DNA of 64,000 bases from Todiramphus chloris collaris (taxonomy: Eukaryota; Chordata; Aves; Coraciiformes; Alcedinidae), in NCBI GenBank assembly GCA_025345505.1, contig JANVCC010000049.1, positions 9,726,733 through 9,790,732 on the forward strand, read 5' to 3'. The translations under genes and the position numbers were made by a program. The notes beneath the pieces are model-generated. The model worked only from the letters and a program-made list of their open reading frames with translations. It made no database searches and was not told the origin of the DNA. Position 1 is the stretch's first letter. Every line of letters starts with the position of its first letter. Below, in pieces: positions 1 through 14,292 of the stretch.

Positions 1-3000
1 ATTGAGTTTTTAAGAGCTTCTTGCCTTCATCTTCAGTTGAAGCCAAATGTGAAGTATAGTCCATTGATGTAAACAGCTGTGGAAGGATGTGGCAACTGAG
101 GAGCAAGCATTTGACCTTAAATCCTCAATTTATTATATTTTTAAAAGAAAAACAAAACAAAAACAAAACAACAAAAAAAACCCAACGAAAAAACGTAAAA
201 TTCGGTCTTTGCTACATTTCCCCCAAAAAAGCTTCCTGAGCAGCTCCTTCAGCAAGCCTGTCATCAGGAAGAAAGCAAGACATCAGTCAGGTTCAGATTT
301 AATAGAAAACTTGCATATGCACTAGGGACTCAAAGTCAGTTTTTATTTAAAAACACTTGCAAACTAGAGTACAATTTTGCAGTGCAAAACAGATCCAAGG
401 ACTCGCCCCATTTACCCTGTGCTCCAACAGCACTCAGCTTAGTAATTAACTGACAAGTTATTCACAGCTTAGAGAAGGGAGCTGTGCAGTCACCAGAGAA
501 GTCAGCAAGTATGCCCAGAACACTGAGCAAAGGATATCTCATGTCTCGCTACTTCATAAGGAAATCAGAGGCTCCACTGATGTCAGCTCCAGGAAATGAG
601 CCACAGGCAGATGATGCCGGAAGCAGGCTTTATATTTAGTACTGAGTCACTTTATTAAATTTGAAAGACACAAAAGGTGGGTGTGGAGAGGGGATACGTG
701 GCAAAAAAAAAAAAAGTGAACAAGTTTTTCCCTTGAGATCAAGGGCAATGGGGAATCTAGGGTTCAGTGGAGTTTTTTTTGTAAAGGGAGGAAAAAAACC
801 CCAAAACTAAATATGACCTGGGAACCCTTTTTGCACTTTCACTGGAAATCAAGTTGCCAGATCTGCTGAACTTCCCAGGGCAGAAGCCAAAGCCAAAAAT
901 GCTGCAGGGGTCTGTGTTAGTGTTGGGGTTTGTGCCAGTCAGTCCCGCAGGCGGGTCTCATGCCACCGGAGAAAGGATGGCACTGCATCTGGTAGGAGGG
1001 TCTCACAGATACAAATATACTTCATCTTTCACCTTGGCTACCAGGTCTGTCCATCACCCAAGCTAGTCCTTGATGTGGCTGAATCCTCTGCTCACCTGAA
1101 GAGGATACTCTAGACAACTATCCACCTTGTCACTACTCAAGGAAAAGGTGTTTTATACTAGAATTGTACTATTGCCGAACACAAGTGACTGTTTGCCCAA
1201 GATTTCTTAACAGGGAAGCTGTTCTGATCCATTTTCTGGCAACTTCCAGTGTAGACACATTTACAATTGAGAAGTATAAAGCATTCATGTGGACTGCATT
1301 CTCATGAAATAAACTTCAGATTAATTTGCAAAAGCTACAATTTAATAGGAATCTAGTTATTTCTACTGTCTTTTGACACGCAGAAAAACAGAATTTTTAA
1401 GAGACACCAGAAAAAAAACAAACCTGCAGACTGTACCACAATACAAATGACAGGAGTACAGATTTGTTCACAAGAGGTTCCTATTCTCATACAGGTCCAT
1501 CACGAGCCTTTTCACTTTCTCTCAGTGATAAATACTCTGCAGACTGTGCAGCAGCCACAGTTTTTGGTTACCTCAGACAGATTTTTTCCCCTGAAAAGAC
1601 TAATCTTCTAAATACTGAAACATAAATACTGTTAGTAAAGCTACATGCTGTACTTTATTTGATTTAGAAAGCCAACAGCAAACAAGGACTATCTATCTCT
1701 AATGCCAAGCACCACCCATGATTCACCTACACAACCAGCCTATTAGATTACTAGTAAAATTAGTGTAATCTTCAAAATAAGACTAAACAGAAAAAAGAAT
1801 GTGGCTCAAAAAATAAATCCATGGACTGTAGCAAGACTGGCATTTATACAGAACCAGAAGTCAAGGACTGCTTAATATCTTCCATCTATACACAAAAGGG
1901 TTACACCAATGCAGTCACAGCCTGCTCCAACCAGCAGACAGATGTTTAGCCAACTGCTGACCACTGTCAAGACCAGTCTGCTGCAACCTGCTCCTAGCTA
2001 ATGGGGAGGCTGTGGGAGACTGCCACTGGGTGGCTCTTCAGTCCCACACATCTCATTTACAGGTGTATCAGAAAGGTTTCTCTGCTGGGGAGTCAAGGCA
2101 AAGAACTACAGTCACAGACCAACATGGGCAGCAGCCCACATACCCAGCCCAGCCCAAGAGGATCTTTAAGGAGTCACTGGCATCTCATCTGGATGTCCTG
2201 CCAGGGGCTGGAGGTAGAAGATTTTGGCACATGGCTCATCACGTTGTGCAAGCAGGTCTACAAATTCAGCTGTGTTGAACTGGTCCAGAATCTCATATCA
2301 AGGGACCTTAAAGTTTTTCCTGGTATTTAGCTTGTGCCTGTATTTGCTGGCTTCCTCCCTAACTGCTCTTTTTGTCTCAGATCTCAACAGAAAATCTTCT
2401 GTAAGGCATACTATGGGCTAGAAGGCACAAAGCAATTTTGCAGTTCAGGTAGGAGGGGAAGATCTCTAGCTGGGAGCTGTAACACCACAAGGTACAACAT
2501 GGACTACACCAAAGAGGTCCAAATGCTGATCAAGAATATTAGAGTTGCACGTGAAAGGACAATGCATGGAAAGAAAGTGTAATACCTTGCTATGTGCCAA
2601 GTTGATATCAATCCAATGCACAAAACCTTAATTACTGAAGTGAATTATTGACCAGTACTGGTTGTAAAGGCTCTTGCTAACAGGGGGTTTCAAAGCCATT
2701 AGTAGAGGGCAGAACCTTACTCCATTTCATGGCTTTCCAAGACCCCCTTGTCTTCTTAAGTGCTATATAAAGAGAAACAGGACTGACTAAAACAACCTTA
2801 TATAACCCAGGAAAAAGTTATGCACTCCTTAGAGAAGTAAGAGGCAAAGAGGGAGTAATAAAAAGTCTTGCCATTACTGATGAATCTAACTAAAGTAAGC
2901 TGGCATTGCCATAACCGTGTGTCCAGGAGAGCCATGGTAGCTTCCAGGAGCTTCTTAGCTGGGCAGAAGCAATGTAACTCTTTCAAATTTTCAACAAGAA

Positions 3001-4161
3001 GTCTGACTATGATGCCTTTGCTTGAGCATTTGGCTTATATAAAACAGTGGGAAGAGCCCAGCTGGAAATTACATCAACAATAATGTTACAAAGGGGTGGG
3101 CAGTAGAAGGACAGGGGCCGAACTGCACTGGAACCTCCCATGCATGTCCCCAAGGAAAGTTTAGGCCCAACCTCGGCCAAACAGTGCAGAAAGAAACAGG
3201 CTAAAGTTCAGGGACAACATTAAGGCCACTTATTCAAAATATTTTCATTTTTCAGAAGCCCCAGTTTCCTCTCTCTCCTTAAGGAAAAGTGAATTCTACC
3301 TAAGTGAGGATTCAGAAACCTGCTTATTAATTCCAGGAGCACTGAGAAACATGAACACATTTGTAAATAGATTTCCATTTCTTCTTTATTGACCTCCTTC
3401 AAAATGTTGTTATGTCAGAAACAGTTCCTAAAAGCAGCAGTCAACCTTCTCCCTGCTTGTCAGCATAATATCAATCATAACAGGATAACTATACATACAC
3501 CTACAACGCCCTGTGTATTTCCTAAAATAAACCCCTTACAATCCATCCTTGGAGGCAAAACCATTTTGTGCAGAATTCAGGAAGAAAAAGTTTAATTTCA
3601 CTACTGTTTTTGAGCTCGCTTCCTTTATTTCTGTGACCAGCTATAGACAAGCACCTTGTTCTATGCTGGGTCAAGGAAGTGTTTAACTATAGGATTTATA
3701 ATGGAATATATATATGCGTATACCACAAGAGGACTGCAGCTGCTCAGCAGTTACAGCAGAAGGCAAACACTGGTTTAACCCAAAGAAAACAGTGACAGGC
3801 TGGACTATCAGCCTACTCATTAGCATACTGCTGCAGAAGCTTCAAGGCAGGGGAGCATCCAAGCCAGTCCCTGGGATAAGACTCAGCATCCTGGAATCTC
3901 AAAACCACAGCCCTGCTCCAAACCCAAACAACACTCTATAGACCTTTCACAGCTGATTCGCAGGAAGGAGCACAAGCTTGCAATGGCAGCGTAAACAAGG
4001 ACACAGCATTTATGATCTTTCAGACACTGTTCAGCAAGCAACCAGCTGAAGCACTGCTTCACAAAATATGAATGCCAATTACAGGGATGGGTAACTCAAA
4101 TTTAAGTATCCCCTTGGTTAGTGCTTTTCTGGACACACTGTGAATGAACTTTGGTGCTCAC
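1..4161. other. Non-coding stretch, no gene recognised
   Basis: I see no ORF with recognisable homology on either strand. The + strand is A- and C-rich. It contains an A13 run at 703-715 and the A-rich tract described separately. A plus-strand TTTATT, which reads AATAAA on the minus strand, occurs near 342 and near 651. Either could serve as a poly(A) signal for a minus-strand transcript, but the hexamer is common by chance. A good minus-strand donor-like site (CAG followed by GTGAGC) lies near 1090-1100 with no convincing partner acceptor. This is likely intron or intergenic DNA. Confidence 0.5.
148..197. repeat. A-rich simple sequence
   Basis: This is a run of A interrupted by single C or G residues, a low-complexity tract. 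It translates to a lysine/asparagine-rich open frame that should not be read as a protein. Confidence 0.8.
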
Positions 4162-4334
4162 CCAGCAGTTTTGCCTGCCAGAAGAGGCTGTGCTGAGCTC
4201 TCCCAGAAAAACTGGGGCAGCAACTGTGAAAACACTTGGGACCTCATCCACCATCCCTGACAGGGCAGAGTCAAAGGCAACAAGTTCAGTCTTAGAATTT
4301 GTGGAAATAGAGCAAGAGCTTCTACCTTGTAGCA
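4162..4334 (-). other. Candidate internal exon (unidentified)
   Basis: On the minus strand a very strong acceptor, with a pyrimidine tract reading CTGTTTCTTCCACTGTTTCTTCAG, ends just before 4334. A donor, CTGG followed by GTGAGC, follows 4162. The 173-bp segment between them is open for 57 codons after two leading bases and ends in phase 0. The peptide contains SALSGMVDEVPSVF and AAPVFLGELSTASSG. I do not recognise it. A second minus frame and one plus frame are also open here, which weakens the coding case. A 57-codon run free of stops in at least one of three frames is expected roughly one time in five by chance. If real, it would be an exon of the gene whose promoter is proposed at the 15.8-kb CpG island. 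It could instead be a non-coding exon or a chance pairing of splice signals. Confidence 0.22.
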
Positions 4335-7300
4335 CTGAAGAAACAGTGGAAGAAACAGATCAGCAATCCCCCCTCCCCTATTATTTTGAACACAAACAGA
4401 AGTCCTGGCACCATGGTCTCCTGCAGCCAAGGCTGGACAGTACCACATACTTGCAACATCGCTGGGGCAAAGACCAGTACAAACATTTTTAAAAAACCCA
4501 AACTCAATCAAATTTAGGAAGAGACACACACATATTGCTACAAATAAGGCAACCCAAAGTGCTCCAGTCTTCAGTTTCCATTGGAAGTCAATGGTCTATC
4601 AGAGGTGGGATGCTCTCATGAAGCAAAAACATCTCACTCCTCTATGTTGATACAAACTGCATCACTCAGTGCTCTAACAGTGCAAAGTGTTACAGCACCC
4701 AGAAGCAGGTTCACACCTTGCTTGTCAAGTCTGCTCCTGCAATGCCAAGCTGCAAAGATACTTGGAGAGAAAGAGCATATAGAAAAAAGCAAGACTTTAG
4801 CTGTAGTTTTCAGATTCAAACACAACAGGTGGGGAATAAGATATAAATGGCACACAGGTGATTGTGCAACCTTGTTTCAGCAACAACGCACTGCACATCA
4901 CCTCCCATCTAATCCAGTGTGGGTAGAAGCTTCTGTTATCTTCAACCCATGTTTTAAACATCTTGTGCATTGAGGTCTGGAGAGCCCTAATTTAATTCCT
5001 AACATATTGGCAAGAAATGAGTTCCATATATATTGAGTGCAGAATCACATGCCTTCCTATTTCCCTTCTAGTATCAAAATACTTTCATATGTCTATCTTA
5101 AAGGGAAAAAAAAAACAAAAAAGCAAGGGAGAACAAAGGGGATTTTTCTTAAGCTTCATTTCCCACCACCTCAATGAGACACAACAATTTCAGTAGGAAT
5201 CCAAGAGGAGAATGGAGTCCCTAGAGCTCCGCAATTAATTCAGATTATTCTTTTTTTAGCCCTAGTAAAATACTCTCCACATCATGTGGGGCCAAGGCAA
5301 CAGAAGCAGTTCTAGTAACGAAACTGTGGCATGAGCTGCATTAACAGGAGCCAGGTCAGGGGCAGGATTACCAACTGCGTGCCAAGAGTAGCCATCTCTG
5401 TCTGAACCAGCGGTCACCGACACCTCCTGCAAAACACAGCATGACCCCAAACCACAGCCTCATTCAACAGCTGATACTGGAAACACTGATCCAGGACAGC
5501 AGCACTTCTAATGTTATTCAGCCCGTTTCATCTCCCAGAGAATTACATTTTCTTTATGCTTTTTCCCAAATTGGTGTTTTGCAGATATTTCCCTTGTCTT
5601 AACCTAACCCTGCTGTGGGCAACACTTCACATTGCCTTATTTAAGTTCCTGTATTTATACAATTTTAAAAAGCAGCCTAACTAGCATTTTTTCCAGAAAA
5701 AAACCACTTTCCTCTAGCAAAAAATGTCTGTAGTAGACATAACTGCAAGAGTCAGATTTTCCACTGTAAGAATTTGAGATATGAACTCACAGCTAAAGTA
5801 AAAACATGCAACTGAGTTAAGACAGAGGCTGAAGGCTCTGTTCCTAGTCTTTGGAAGAAACAAAATCCTTCTAACATCCTTATACAGTCAGTTTCATGAC
5901 TGTTTACAAAGGTTTGATAAGAGAGACGATATTTCACATTTTTAAGGGGTTTTTTACAGTCTAGTCTAGAATAGAAGAACCAGCAACAAAACAGGCCAAG
6001 GCAGAGTCTACAAAAACTGAAGAGAATAAGGCATTTTTGAATACAAGGCCCACAAAGCATGCTAGTCATAAACAGTAGTGGAACAGGCACCAGGGAGTCT
6101 CCCTGCCCTCCTCTGCTCATTTATTCTAAACCCAGCCCTAAACAACCATAGAGGCTTATGGATAAGCTGGAGGCTTCAATTGCTAAGCAGCACTGCCTAC
6201 TTCCACATCCTGGAGGAGCCGCATGCTGTCTTCCCCTGCAGAGTGGGCAGGAGCCTGAAAGGAGATGACATTTGCTACCACCCTGCAAAACTGGCTGTCT
6301 CACACAATCATGGCCAATGAGAGCAGAAAACAAATTAAATAAGCCAACAGTTGACGTTCATGAAGAAGAGAAGAGATGCCCAGAGCAAGGAGACATTCAG
6401 CTCTTCCTTTCTGCTATCCCACAGCCAACCACTCACACTTGCCTGAGAAGTCTTGGTTTTGAGGCTTGGCTTTTCCAATAGGCAGCGAGGGAGTGAAATC
6501 ACCATGTGAGACACCAGCCAAGCTCTTGCCCTTAACGTTTTTGGGGGTTTTTTTTGTGTTATATAAGAAGTGCAGCTCAAGTCTGGACAGACAGGACTGA
6601 GCTGGAGGCTGTGGGCCGAGAGCAGTTTCCTGGCCCTCCTTTTTCCCTGCAGCATTTGAGCCGGGACATACTTAAACTGGCAGTCTTAATGCCTAGTGCA
6701 GCCCCAAAATGTTGCTGTTCAAAATATCAAAATGCATCAAGGTATCAAAACACAGGTCAACCTGAAGGCAAGAAGATAAAAGACTGTGTTTTTAGGTCAG
6801 GATTCCTATCTCCGCTTGAATATATGACCTCCAGCAAACGGAGCTGCACGCATGCCCTTTCTCACTCAACTCTTTGCCAAGCTCATGCAACCAGGTAGCA
6901 GAACAGTTGTAGGAAGCATTTGCCTTCATTTTCACCTGGCCGGGGCTCTGTCCATCCTTCCTTCCTACACCTAGTGACCTGTGACTCTGCTGGACCTTCG
7001 TCCACGAAAACATGTCCCCATCCAGGAACATCTTCTACCCCTAAACACTCCCCAAAAAGACCAGAGCCCCAAGGTCCTCCTGCCACAAGAGACACCTTGC
7101 TATTGCACTAAAATGTTACCACCACAGGTAATGAAGCATAAAAGCTTCTACCACTGTTTTCTTGACAACTGCCTAAGCCAAGATAGGAATTTAGGGAATC
7201 AAAAAAGGCCTTGACTGCTTCCGGCCTAAAGCTCAGTGATACATCATCCATGCACCTCTTCATCCCTTCCATCCAACTCTCTCCACTAACAAGGATGGAC

Positions 7301-10300
7301 CAGGGGCTTGTTCCAAGCCACTGGACTATAGAGACTGTGGCCTACAGTTTTCAACTCTTTCAGGTCCTGCAGGCTAAAGCCTCACTCAATATCTACGATA
7401 AGTATGCAGTTAACAGATACTTGGCTGTACACCTCTCCGACACTTGTCACCTTAGTACTGTTGGATGAATTAGTAGCAAACAGATTTTCTCATGTATTTT
7501 ATAGCTGAAGGACTACCCATGGCTGCCAGTGACACAGAAGCCAAGATGTGAATGTGTTGTGTACGGCTTTCAGCCTGCTGAAAAGAAAGGCTATTTTTAA
7601 TCCATGCCTACGTAGGGTGGGGCTGAGTCTCCAAACAGGCCAAAAAGCCACTATAATCCAGAAGACCAATGTCTGGCAACCTTTGTTTGAAGGCTGATGT
7701 CTATTCTATTTTGGGGATGGGAGGAATTTAGAATAAAAAGATATATAAATTAAAAACAAAGGAGACTATGAAAAGTGAATACAGGGAAGGGCCAGACTTA
7801 TCCTGTGTATTTTGGTCTAAAGAACAGTGTTCTTTTAGAACCCAAATCAGACTGACTTTATTTTCCATTTCCTACAGTATTTTATAAAGTGTCATTTATA
7901 GCATGGGCTGACAACAGTACAGCTCCAGTGTAATTTGTACAGGAGGAAGAACCAACCTGTGGTTCCTTGCACAGCAGTGAGACCTTTGGGAGAATGAGAC
8001 AAAAAAATGGTCACCAGCCATGGACATACCAGGATCCTATACAAGCAGATTTCCTATCTCAGACACCAGTACAACAGCTGTTGGTATATCTTGTTGTTTT
8101 GGGAGGTTGGGACTGCAAAAAAGGCAAAGCAGAGCCACGAAAGTAACCTAAGGATTGGAAAATAAGAGAAGTTTTGCTTATTTAGGGTTTACAGCCAACA
8201 GGCAAACAACCCACTAAGAGCAGAGACGTTTTGTCTGCTCTCTGCACCTAAAGGAACCCAAAAATCACATACCAGTAGGTTTGTTACTGCTTCAGCTTGT
8301 CATTCAAGCCAACTCAACACAGCCAATTACTTCACCATATTAAGTCCATCTTCCTTGCAATACACCGCTCATTTGTCTAAAAGAGGGTATGTACAGCATC
8401 TCTCACTGTCTTCAGATGTCCCTCTAACAACCATCCATCCATCTGTTCACCCATCCATAAGCTGTAAAACTCTCACATATGCATCAGCATCTCTAGAGCT
8501 CCTTCTTTACCTGACCAGGACTGGATTAGTAACCCCACTAAAGGAGTCTGCAACTACTTCTCCTGACAGAATGCAAGAACGCAAGTGAAGGCCTATCAAC
8601 AGTGAACCTCAAGTAATGCTATCATTTAGGTGATGGACTTCTAGGGAAAAAAGCCAACACCTAAGCAACTCCAATTCAACCCAGATTTTATAAGCATAGA
8701 AGAAAGACTGGATGTTGAACACCTCTTAAGACTATATATGCTAAGGGCCACCATCCTTCCTTGTTCCACTCGTGACACCATCTGCTCTCTCTCACTTCCA
8801 TCACTAAGGACAGTACGTGATGGGGAAACAGTGAATGAGACAGCAAACTATTTTCAGCTTTAACAAGAAAAAAACAAAACCAAAAAAGCTTACTTCAGAA
8901 CATCAGAAATTAGACCTCCTACAGAGACACTACACCGTGTCTTCTCTTGAAGATCACAGTCATAGTCTCTCTTCCCAGCTACCAGCCAGGACTCCAAGCA
9001 GCATCTGTGAGCTGTCACTCTTTACAGGAACAAAAAACCTACTGAAGAGGAAGGATAAACAGCTGTAAGCATTTCAGAGAAGGAAATGAGACAAGGAGAC
9101 TGGTTAGAAGCATATGGCCCATATGGATTGACATGAACAATTGTCAGCAGTCCTAACTATAGCTTCTCATTTCAGACAGTTGTCCTTCTCTCCACATCCT
9201 CGGATGCATGTCAAACCAGTAATTACTTTATTTCTTCCATACTGATTCCCAAATGTCAGTAGTGCACAGGCCACCACACCCCATGGGGACAGTCTAGATA
9301 ATGCAGGAGTCGTCAATTAGCCCCCAGGAACATGCACATCACCCCACAGCACAGAGCATTGGGACAGCAGGGACCAGACAGCACAGGGAGACCCAAGGAA
9401 GGGTACTCAAGGTAAACACGCCACCTGCCAGGGATGTTGCATTTTCTTGGGCAGAAGTCACCTTCATGGCTCCCAGCTGCTGAAAGGTGGAGATAAACTG
9501 GAATCAACTGTCAAAACAAGCAAAAAGGGAAATAATGACTCTTGATAGGCCCACCTCTGCTGATAGCAACTCTCCCAGGGACAGGGAGGCTACTTCTTCA
9601 TCATCACACCACTCACAAACTCAGTGACAAAACTAGCTTTGAGTAGCCCAAGTGTTAACCCACAAAAACCAGATGTGAAACACTATCTGTTAGCAGAGCA
9701 AACGATACAATTCTTCCAAGCAGGCCAGACAGGACTTGCTTGTCATTCTTGGCATTTTTAATCTATCACCAAAAAAGCCTACAGATTACAGATTGCCAGG
9801 AGACTGGCACATGCCACAGTGACCGAGTGCACTGGCCACCACAGCTCAGTACCCTGTCCAGGAAGGTCCACACCTCTCTGATGGGAACAGACCTGCTTAA
9901 AGAGTGTAGAACAGGCCAAGCAGGCAGTCCTGCTGTCAGGGCAGCTGCCTGTTACCAGCACTGACGTCAAATGTGCCCACTGCGGGAAAGAGCTTGACTA
10001 CCTCCAATGCCACGACTTCCTGATAAAACAGCATGGTATTAGCAGAGGGCAGATGGGCATGTCTTCTTCTCTCACCCCTTTTAAGTGTAGATTTCTGTCT
10101 TCCAGCTCCACCGATTCATAATGTCTTCTTGCTCAGCCAGTAAGAGAAGAAAGGTTGTTCTTTACGTGGCTAGCAGACCACACAGGGTACCACAACACCT
10201 TATCACACAAGGCCACACCAAATATCTCAAAAATCTCAAACACAGCACCTGCTGCCAAGGTTGGGCTTTGCAGCCAAACACTCATGAGTCCAACCTTTGG

Positions 10301-12506
10301 GCTATAATCAGATCATTTCTTTGATCAATTAAAAGGATGGGCATCCATCACCCTCCCCAGGCACCATGTATTCATCACCACAGCACACCCATCCCAAAAG
10401 GTGTGCTGGCACAATGTGCCAAGGCAGACGGGGTAGACAGAAATGAGGTAGAAGGATTTCTGAAAGCTGGGATCCCCTTTCTCCAAGTGATGGGAGTGTG
10501 GCAAGGCCACCCAGACAGGCTCACCCTGCTTGCTGATAAAGCAAAGGAAATCTACACCTAACCTAGCCATTCATTCAGGAGAGGGATCTGCTCAAACCAG
10601 ACTTCTCACAGGCCATACTGAGGCATTCCATGTGAATCTGACAGCACAGAACATGATGGAGAAGTGTTATCCAGGTCTGTACTTCAGAAAACCTGACCTA
10701 GAGGCAGAAGGAATAGCCAGGGCATGAAACGCTAGTGAGGATGGACAGAACAAGCCTGACCCATCACCTTAACTTCAGCATTGAAGAGCACAAAGCAGGC
10801 AGCTGCTAAGACTGAAGATGTACTAAATGCTGCTGTGTCTAAGTACCACCCCCATCCCATACTCACTCCCAGAACAAACCACACTGGGGGATTACTTACT
10901 TTGAATTCCCTGCCATCCAAGAAATACAAAACCAGTATGTCAAGCAGGGCACATAACGACACATTCAGGGGCAGCTGTCACAAGGCTGACAGTGACACCC
11001 AGCCACTGTCACCTGCGCTGCCACTGCTCAGAGGACCTCCACGATGGCCAGTTAGCATCATTTCCCCCAGCCACACCTTCCAGAGCACAGATGTTAGATC
11101 ATCATCCAACTGCTTTCAATCATGAGATCACACCTCTCACCCTCCTCACCTACTTACTGACCAGCAGCAAGAGTAACAAGTACCTCCAGGCTGGGAAAGA
11201 GCTTTAATGTTGCAAGAAGAGAAAGCCGATTCTGTGTCGCCTGAGCAACTCTCTGAGACGGCCAGAGGGGAAAGAGTTCTTCCATGCACCCTCTTTCCCC
11301 CCACCAGTAGCACTGTAGGTACAGCTCAGCCAAGACCTACTTACCACAAACACAGGCACTGCTGCTTGTGCAATAATCCAATTCCCAAAGTGCCAACAGG
11401 AATGTATGTGCAAAGATGTCCACAGATGCCTATTGAAGGGTTTGCAGACCAGGGATAGGGAAGAGAAAGGTGATACTGTGACATTCATTAGAGTAACAAA
11501 TACTGATTTAATACGACCTTGCATCATCCTTATTAAAGGAGCTGGCCTCGGTTTCACAACAGACTTGAAGTGAAAAGATATAGGAATGTTTTGCTCTGCA
11601 TTAAGGTTATTTGGTAAAATTCTTAAGTTCAGTATTTACCTTTACTTTTCACACAGATCTGGTGTTAGAAGTTTCTGGATTCATGTTTGGCTTTTTTTTT
11701 TTAATGTAATTAGCAATTTTAATTACTCCATGAGATGAATGTCCAAAAAGATATATAGGATACTTAGTACACAGTATTATTTAGTTCAAAAAGTGCTGAG
11801 TATGCAAAAGTCAGTAATTAATAAATATCAACACATCATCATATTGTGGCTATTCCAAATATTCTCAGTAGTAACTAATAAATTAAAAATTACTGTTATT
11901 GCACTATGCAGGTTGATAGCTTGTTAGTCATGTGTTTAAACAGCTGGCACCAAGAGATGAGAATCTGCTTCTCGTTGCTGAATTACTGCTCTAACATACA
12001 TGGAGGCAAAGGTGATATTCAAAGCCTGAAAAAAACACCAACTTAAACCATGTTTCTTCTGTCTTTCATTGCTATTCTGTGGCACAAGTAACAGCCACAT
12101 AAATTTCACTTGTCCAACTGTCTGAAAACTACAAAGCAACATCGTAGCAGGTGAAATCTCTGTTCTTCCTTCCCCACATTTGCTTTCTAGCTCTCTTAAT
12201 CAGAAGCATCACCGTGTCCCTGCACAGGGTTAACATGCCTCACAACGCTGCAGGTCAAGAGCCACCCTCAAAACACCACTGTGAGCACCATCAGTGAGCT
12301 GGGACTGGGCTTCGCTGGATCTATATGAGAAACCCAGGCCAGAACAGCACAAACATGCCAGGCACCGCTTTACCACGACTTCCTCTGCCACAGATGGTTC
12401 ACGTGCAATAAAGTCAAGCTAACAGGCCTGCATCTTAAGAGGGACAAATGTTCCCATGGGATTGTGGTCCACAGCACTCAGCATTTTAAGTGCTGCAGAA
12501 CACTGT
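4335..12506. other. Non-coding stretch, no gene recognised
   Basis: This is single-copy-looking DNA with A and C in excess on the + strand. The open frames present are short and resemble nothing I know. Minus-strand donor-like sites occur, for example GTAAGT near 11150 and 11340, with open DNA upstream of them, but no set of exons emerges. A short run of CCAT units lies at about 8431-8455. No mobile element was recognised. Confidence 0.45.
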
Positions 12507-12608
12507 AACAAAAAACAACAAAAAAAGCCCCACCAACCCAAAAACCCACCACAAACAAACAAACAAAACACCAATAAAAACACAAAAAAAAAACCCCAAA
12601 AAACAAAG
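12507..12608. repeat. A/C-rich low-complexity tract
   Basis: About 100 bp consist almost entirely of A and C on the + strand, so T and G on the minus strand, in irregular CAAA/CCAA-type units. It is simple sequence without a fixed period. The open frame across it is a consequence of the missing T and G (no TAA, TAG or TGA), not of coding. Confidence 0.8.
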
Positions 12609-14292
12609 AGAGAAATTTGCTATAAAGTAGAACTCATGCAGTCTTTGGTTTTGCTGAAAACACAGCCTCTTTGTGTTTTGCCACCTATCATTTAATACTA
12701 CGTAAAACAGATTAACAAGAAAACAGGTTGTAGTTGGGCAACATCACCAAATAAACTCTCATCTGAAATATCACCACCAAGACAACATCAAGTGCTAAAT
12801 GAAGCTTTTGTAAGTGATCAAGTGTATTTACTACTGACCACTACCATCTATTTTCATAGGGAAGTGGATTAGAATATCTATATAGAAAGGTGATAGGCAC
12901 ACCCTCCCTAAACTCCCGACCAATCATGTAAAAAGAAAAGCATTTCTCTTCTCCCAATGCATTACACTATACACACTAGGAAAAAATGCAACTCCTGCAC
13001 TGATAATCCAAGAAGTAAAAACTTGCAGTTTTACTACACAAAAGACCCAGACAGTACTTCAAACAGGAAGTTTACCTATAAACCTATTCACAAGGCACTT
13101 GGATTACTGACAGCTGCTTAAGCAATATTACTGAATTACTATCCCTAAGATCCTTTTCAATCAATCGAGTACTATTCTCGCTTGCTTCCTGTGGTATTTC
13201 TACTGCTCCAAAGCCAGTTAAGTTTCTGCACTAGATAGCCAAGTAAACACAGAAGTTACTAGAAGATCCTGCATGAGGAGATTCAGCAGCAAACACTTTC
13301 AGCAAGGCTTTAATTCCTCCACTCACCATCTTGATCTGACAACAATTGAAACTTGGAGCAGAGAAGTCATTAAGAGAGCCCCAAGGGAAGGGGATCCTCT
13401 GCATCTATCCCAAATCCAAGCATCCATCAGCCGAATACCTAATGAAGTCATCAGTCCCCTGAGCCCTCCCCACTGTGATGCTAATCTAGCCAAAACCAGT
13501 AAATAGGTTTCTTGAGTTTTGGCCATTCTTCAATCTGGAGAGATGTTTGCCTACTTGATAGAAGGGGAAACTTGGTCAGATTAGCTTTGATAAGAGAACA
13601 AAGACCCTGGTTAAGCATAATTCTTTATATCTAGCACTGAAAAACTGAGTTTAATAATCACATTATGATCTCTGAGTCCAGACAAAGAATGAGTAATTCA
13701 TCTTTCACAAGCAGAAAATTCCTTCAAAGGAGCTTGGTTACAACCAAGCAACATCCTCAAATTGTTAAACTTCTGGCGAGCTTAATAGGCTGTGATAACA
13801 GCAGTGTTTCGAAAAACAGTTCTCTCAGCAAATCATTTTATAACTACCTTTTTTTTTTTTTTTTAAGTTATTCAGATGCAAACAAGCCAATCTGGAATTT
13901 AAGTTCTCTGGTACACACACACCACAAAGTTATAAAACACCCACAGGGCAGAAATGAACTGCAGAATATTGCACCCAGGAGACATGCCTTGTGTCCACAA
14001 ATACCCTCGAAACACTGCTCTCCACTGATGAGATACCAGCAGCTACTCTTTGCACAAGATTTCTTTTCAAAACAAACTGAATTTCTATACATGATTATGT
14101 ACAGCACTAACATCTGTTGATCTCTGTAACTATTCCCTCTTTATATTCGGGTTCCAGCTGTTGTCTTTAAAGTTACTCTGAGCAAGTGTCCCAGTATTAA
14201 GGATTTTTTTCTTCTCAGGTTACCAGGGTCACTGGAGAAGTCACAATTGTTACTTGTTGAACCACGGCTCCAAGTTCTCATGCAAAAGCAAT
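12609..14292. other. Non-coding stretch with poly(T) run
   Basis: No gene or mobile element was recognised. A T16 run occupies 13849-13864. A 151-codon plus-strand open frame spans part of this interval, including the T run, but its sequence looks arbitrary and I reject it as a gene. Confidence 0.45.

Noticed and set aside
89-325. 78-codon Lys/Asn-rich frame at the window start
   Set aside because: It is driven by the A-rich low-complexity tract at 148-197 and has a non-ATG start.
13665-14120. 151-codon plus-strand open frame
   Set aside because: It spans a T16 run, gives a poly-Phe stretch and is otherwise arbitrary. It also lies on the strand opposite to the predicted transcription of this arm.
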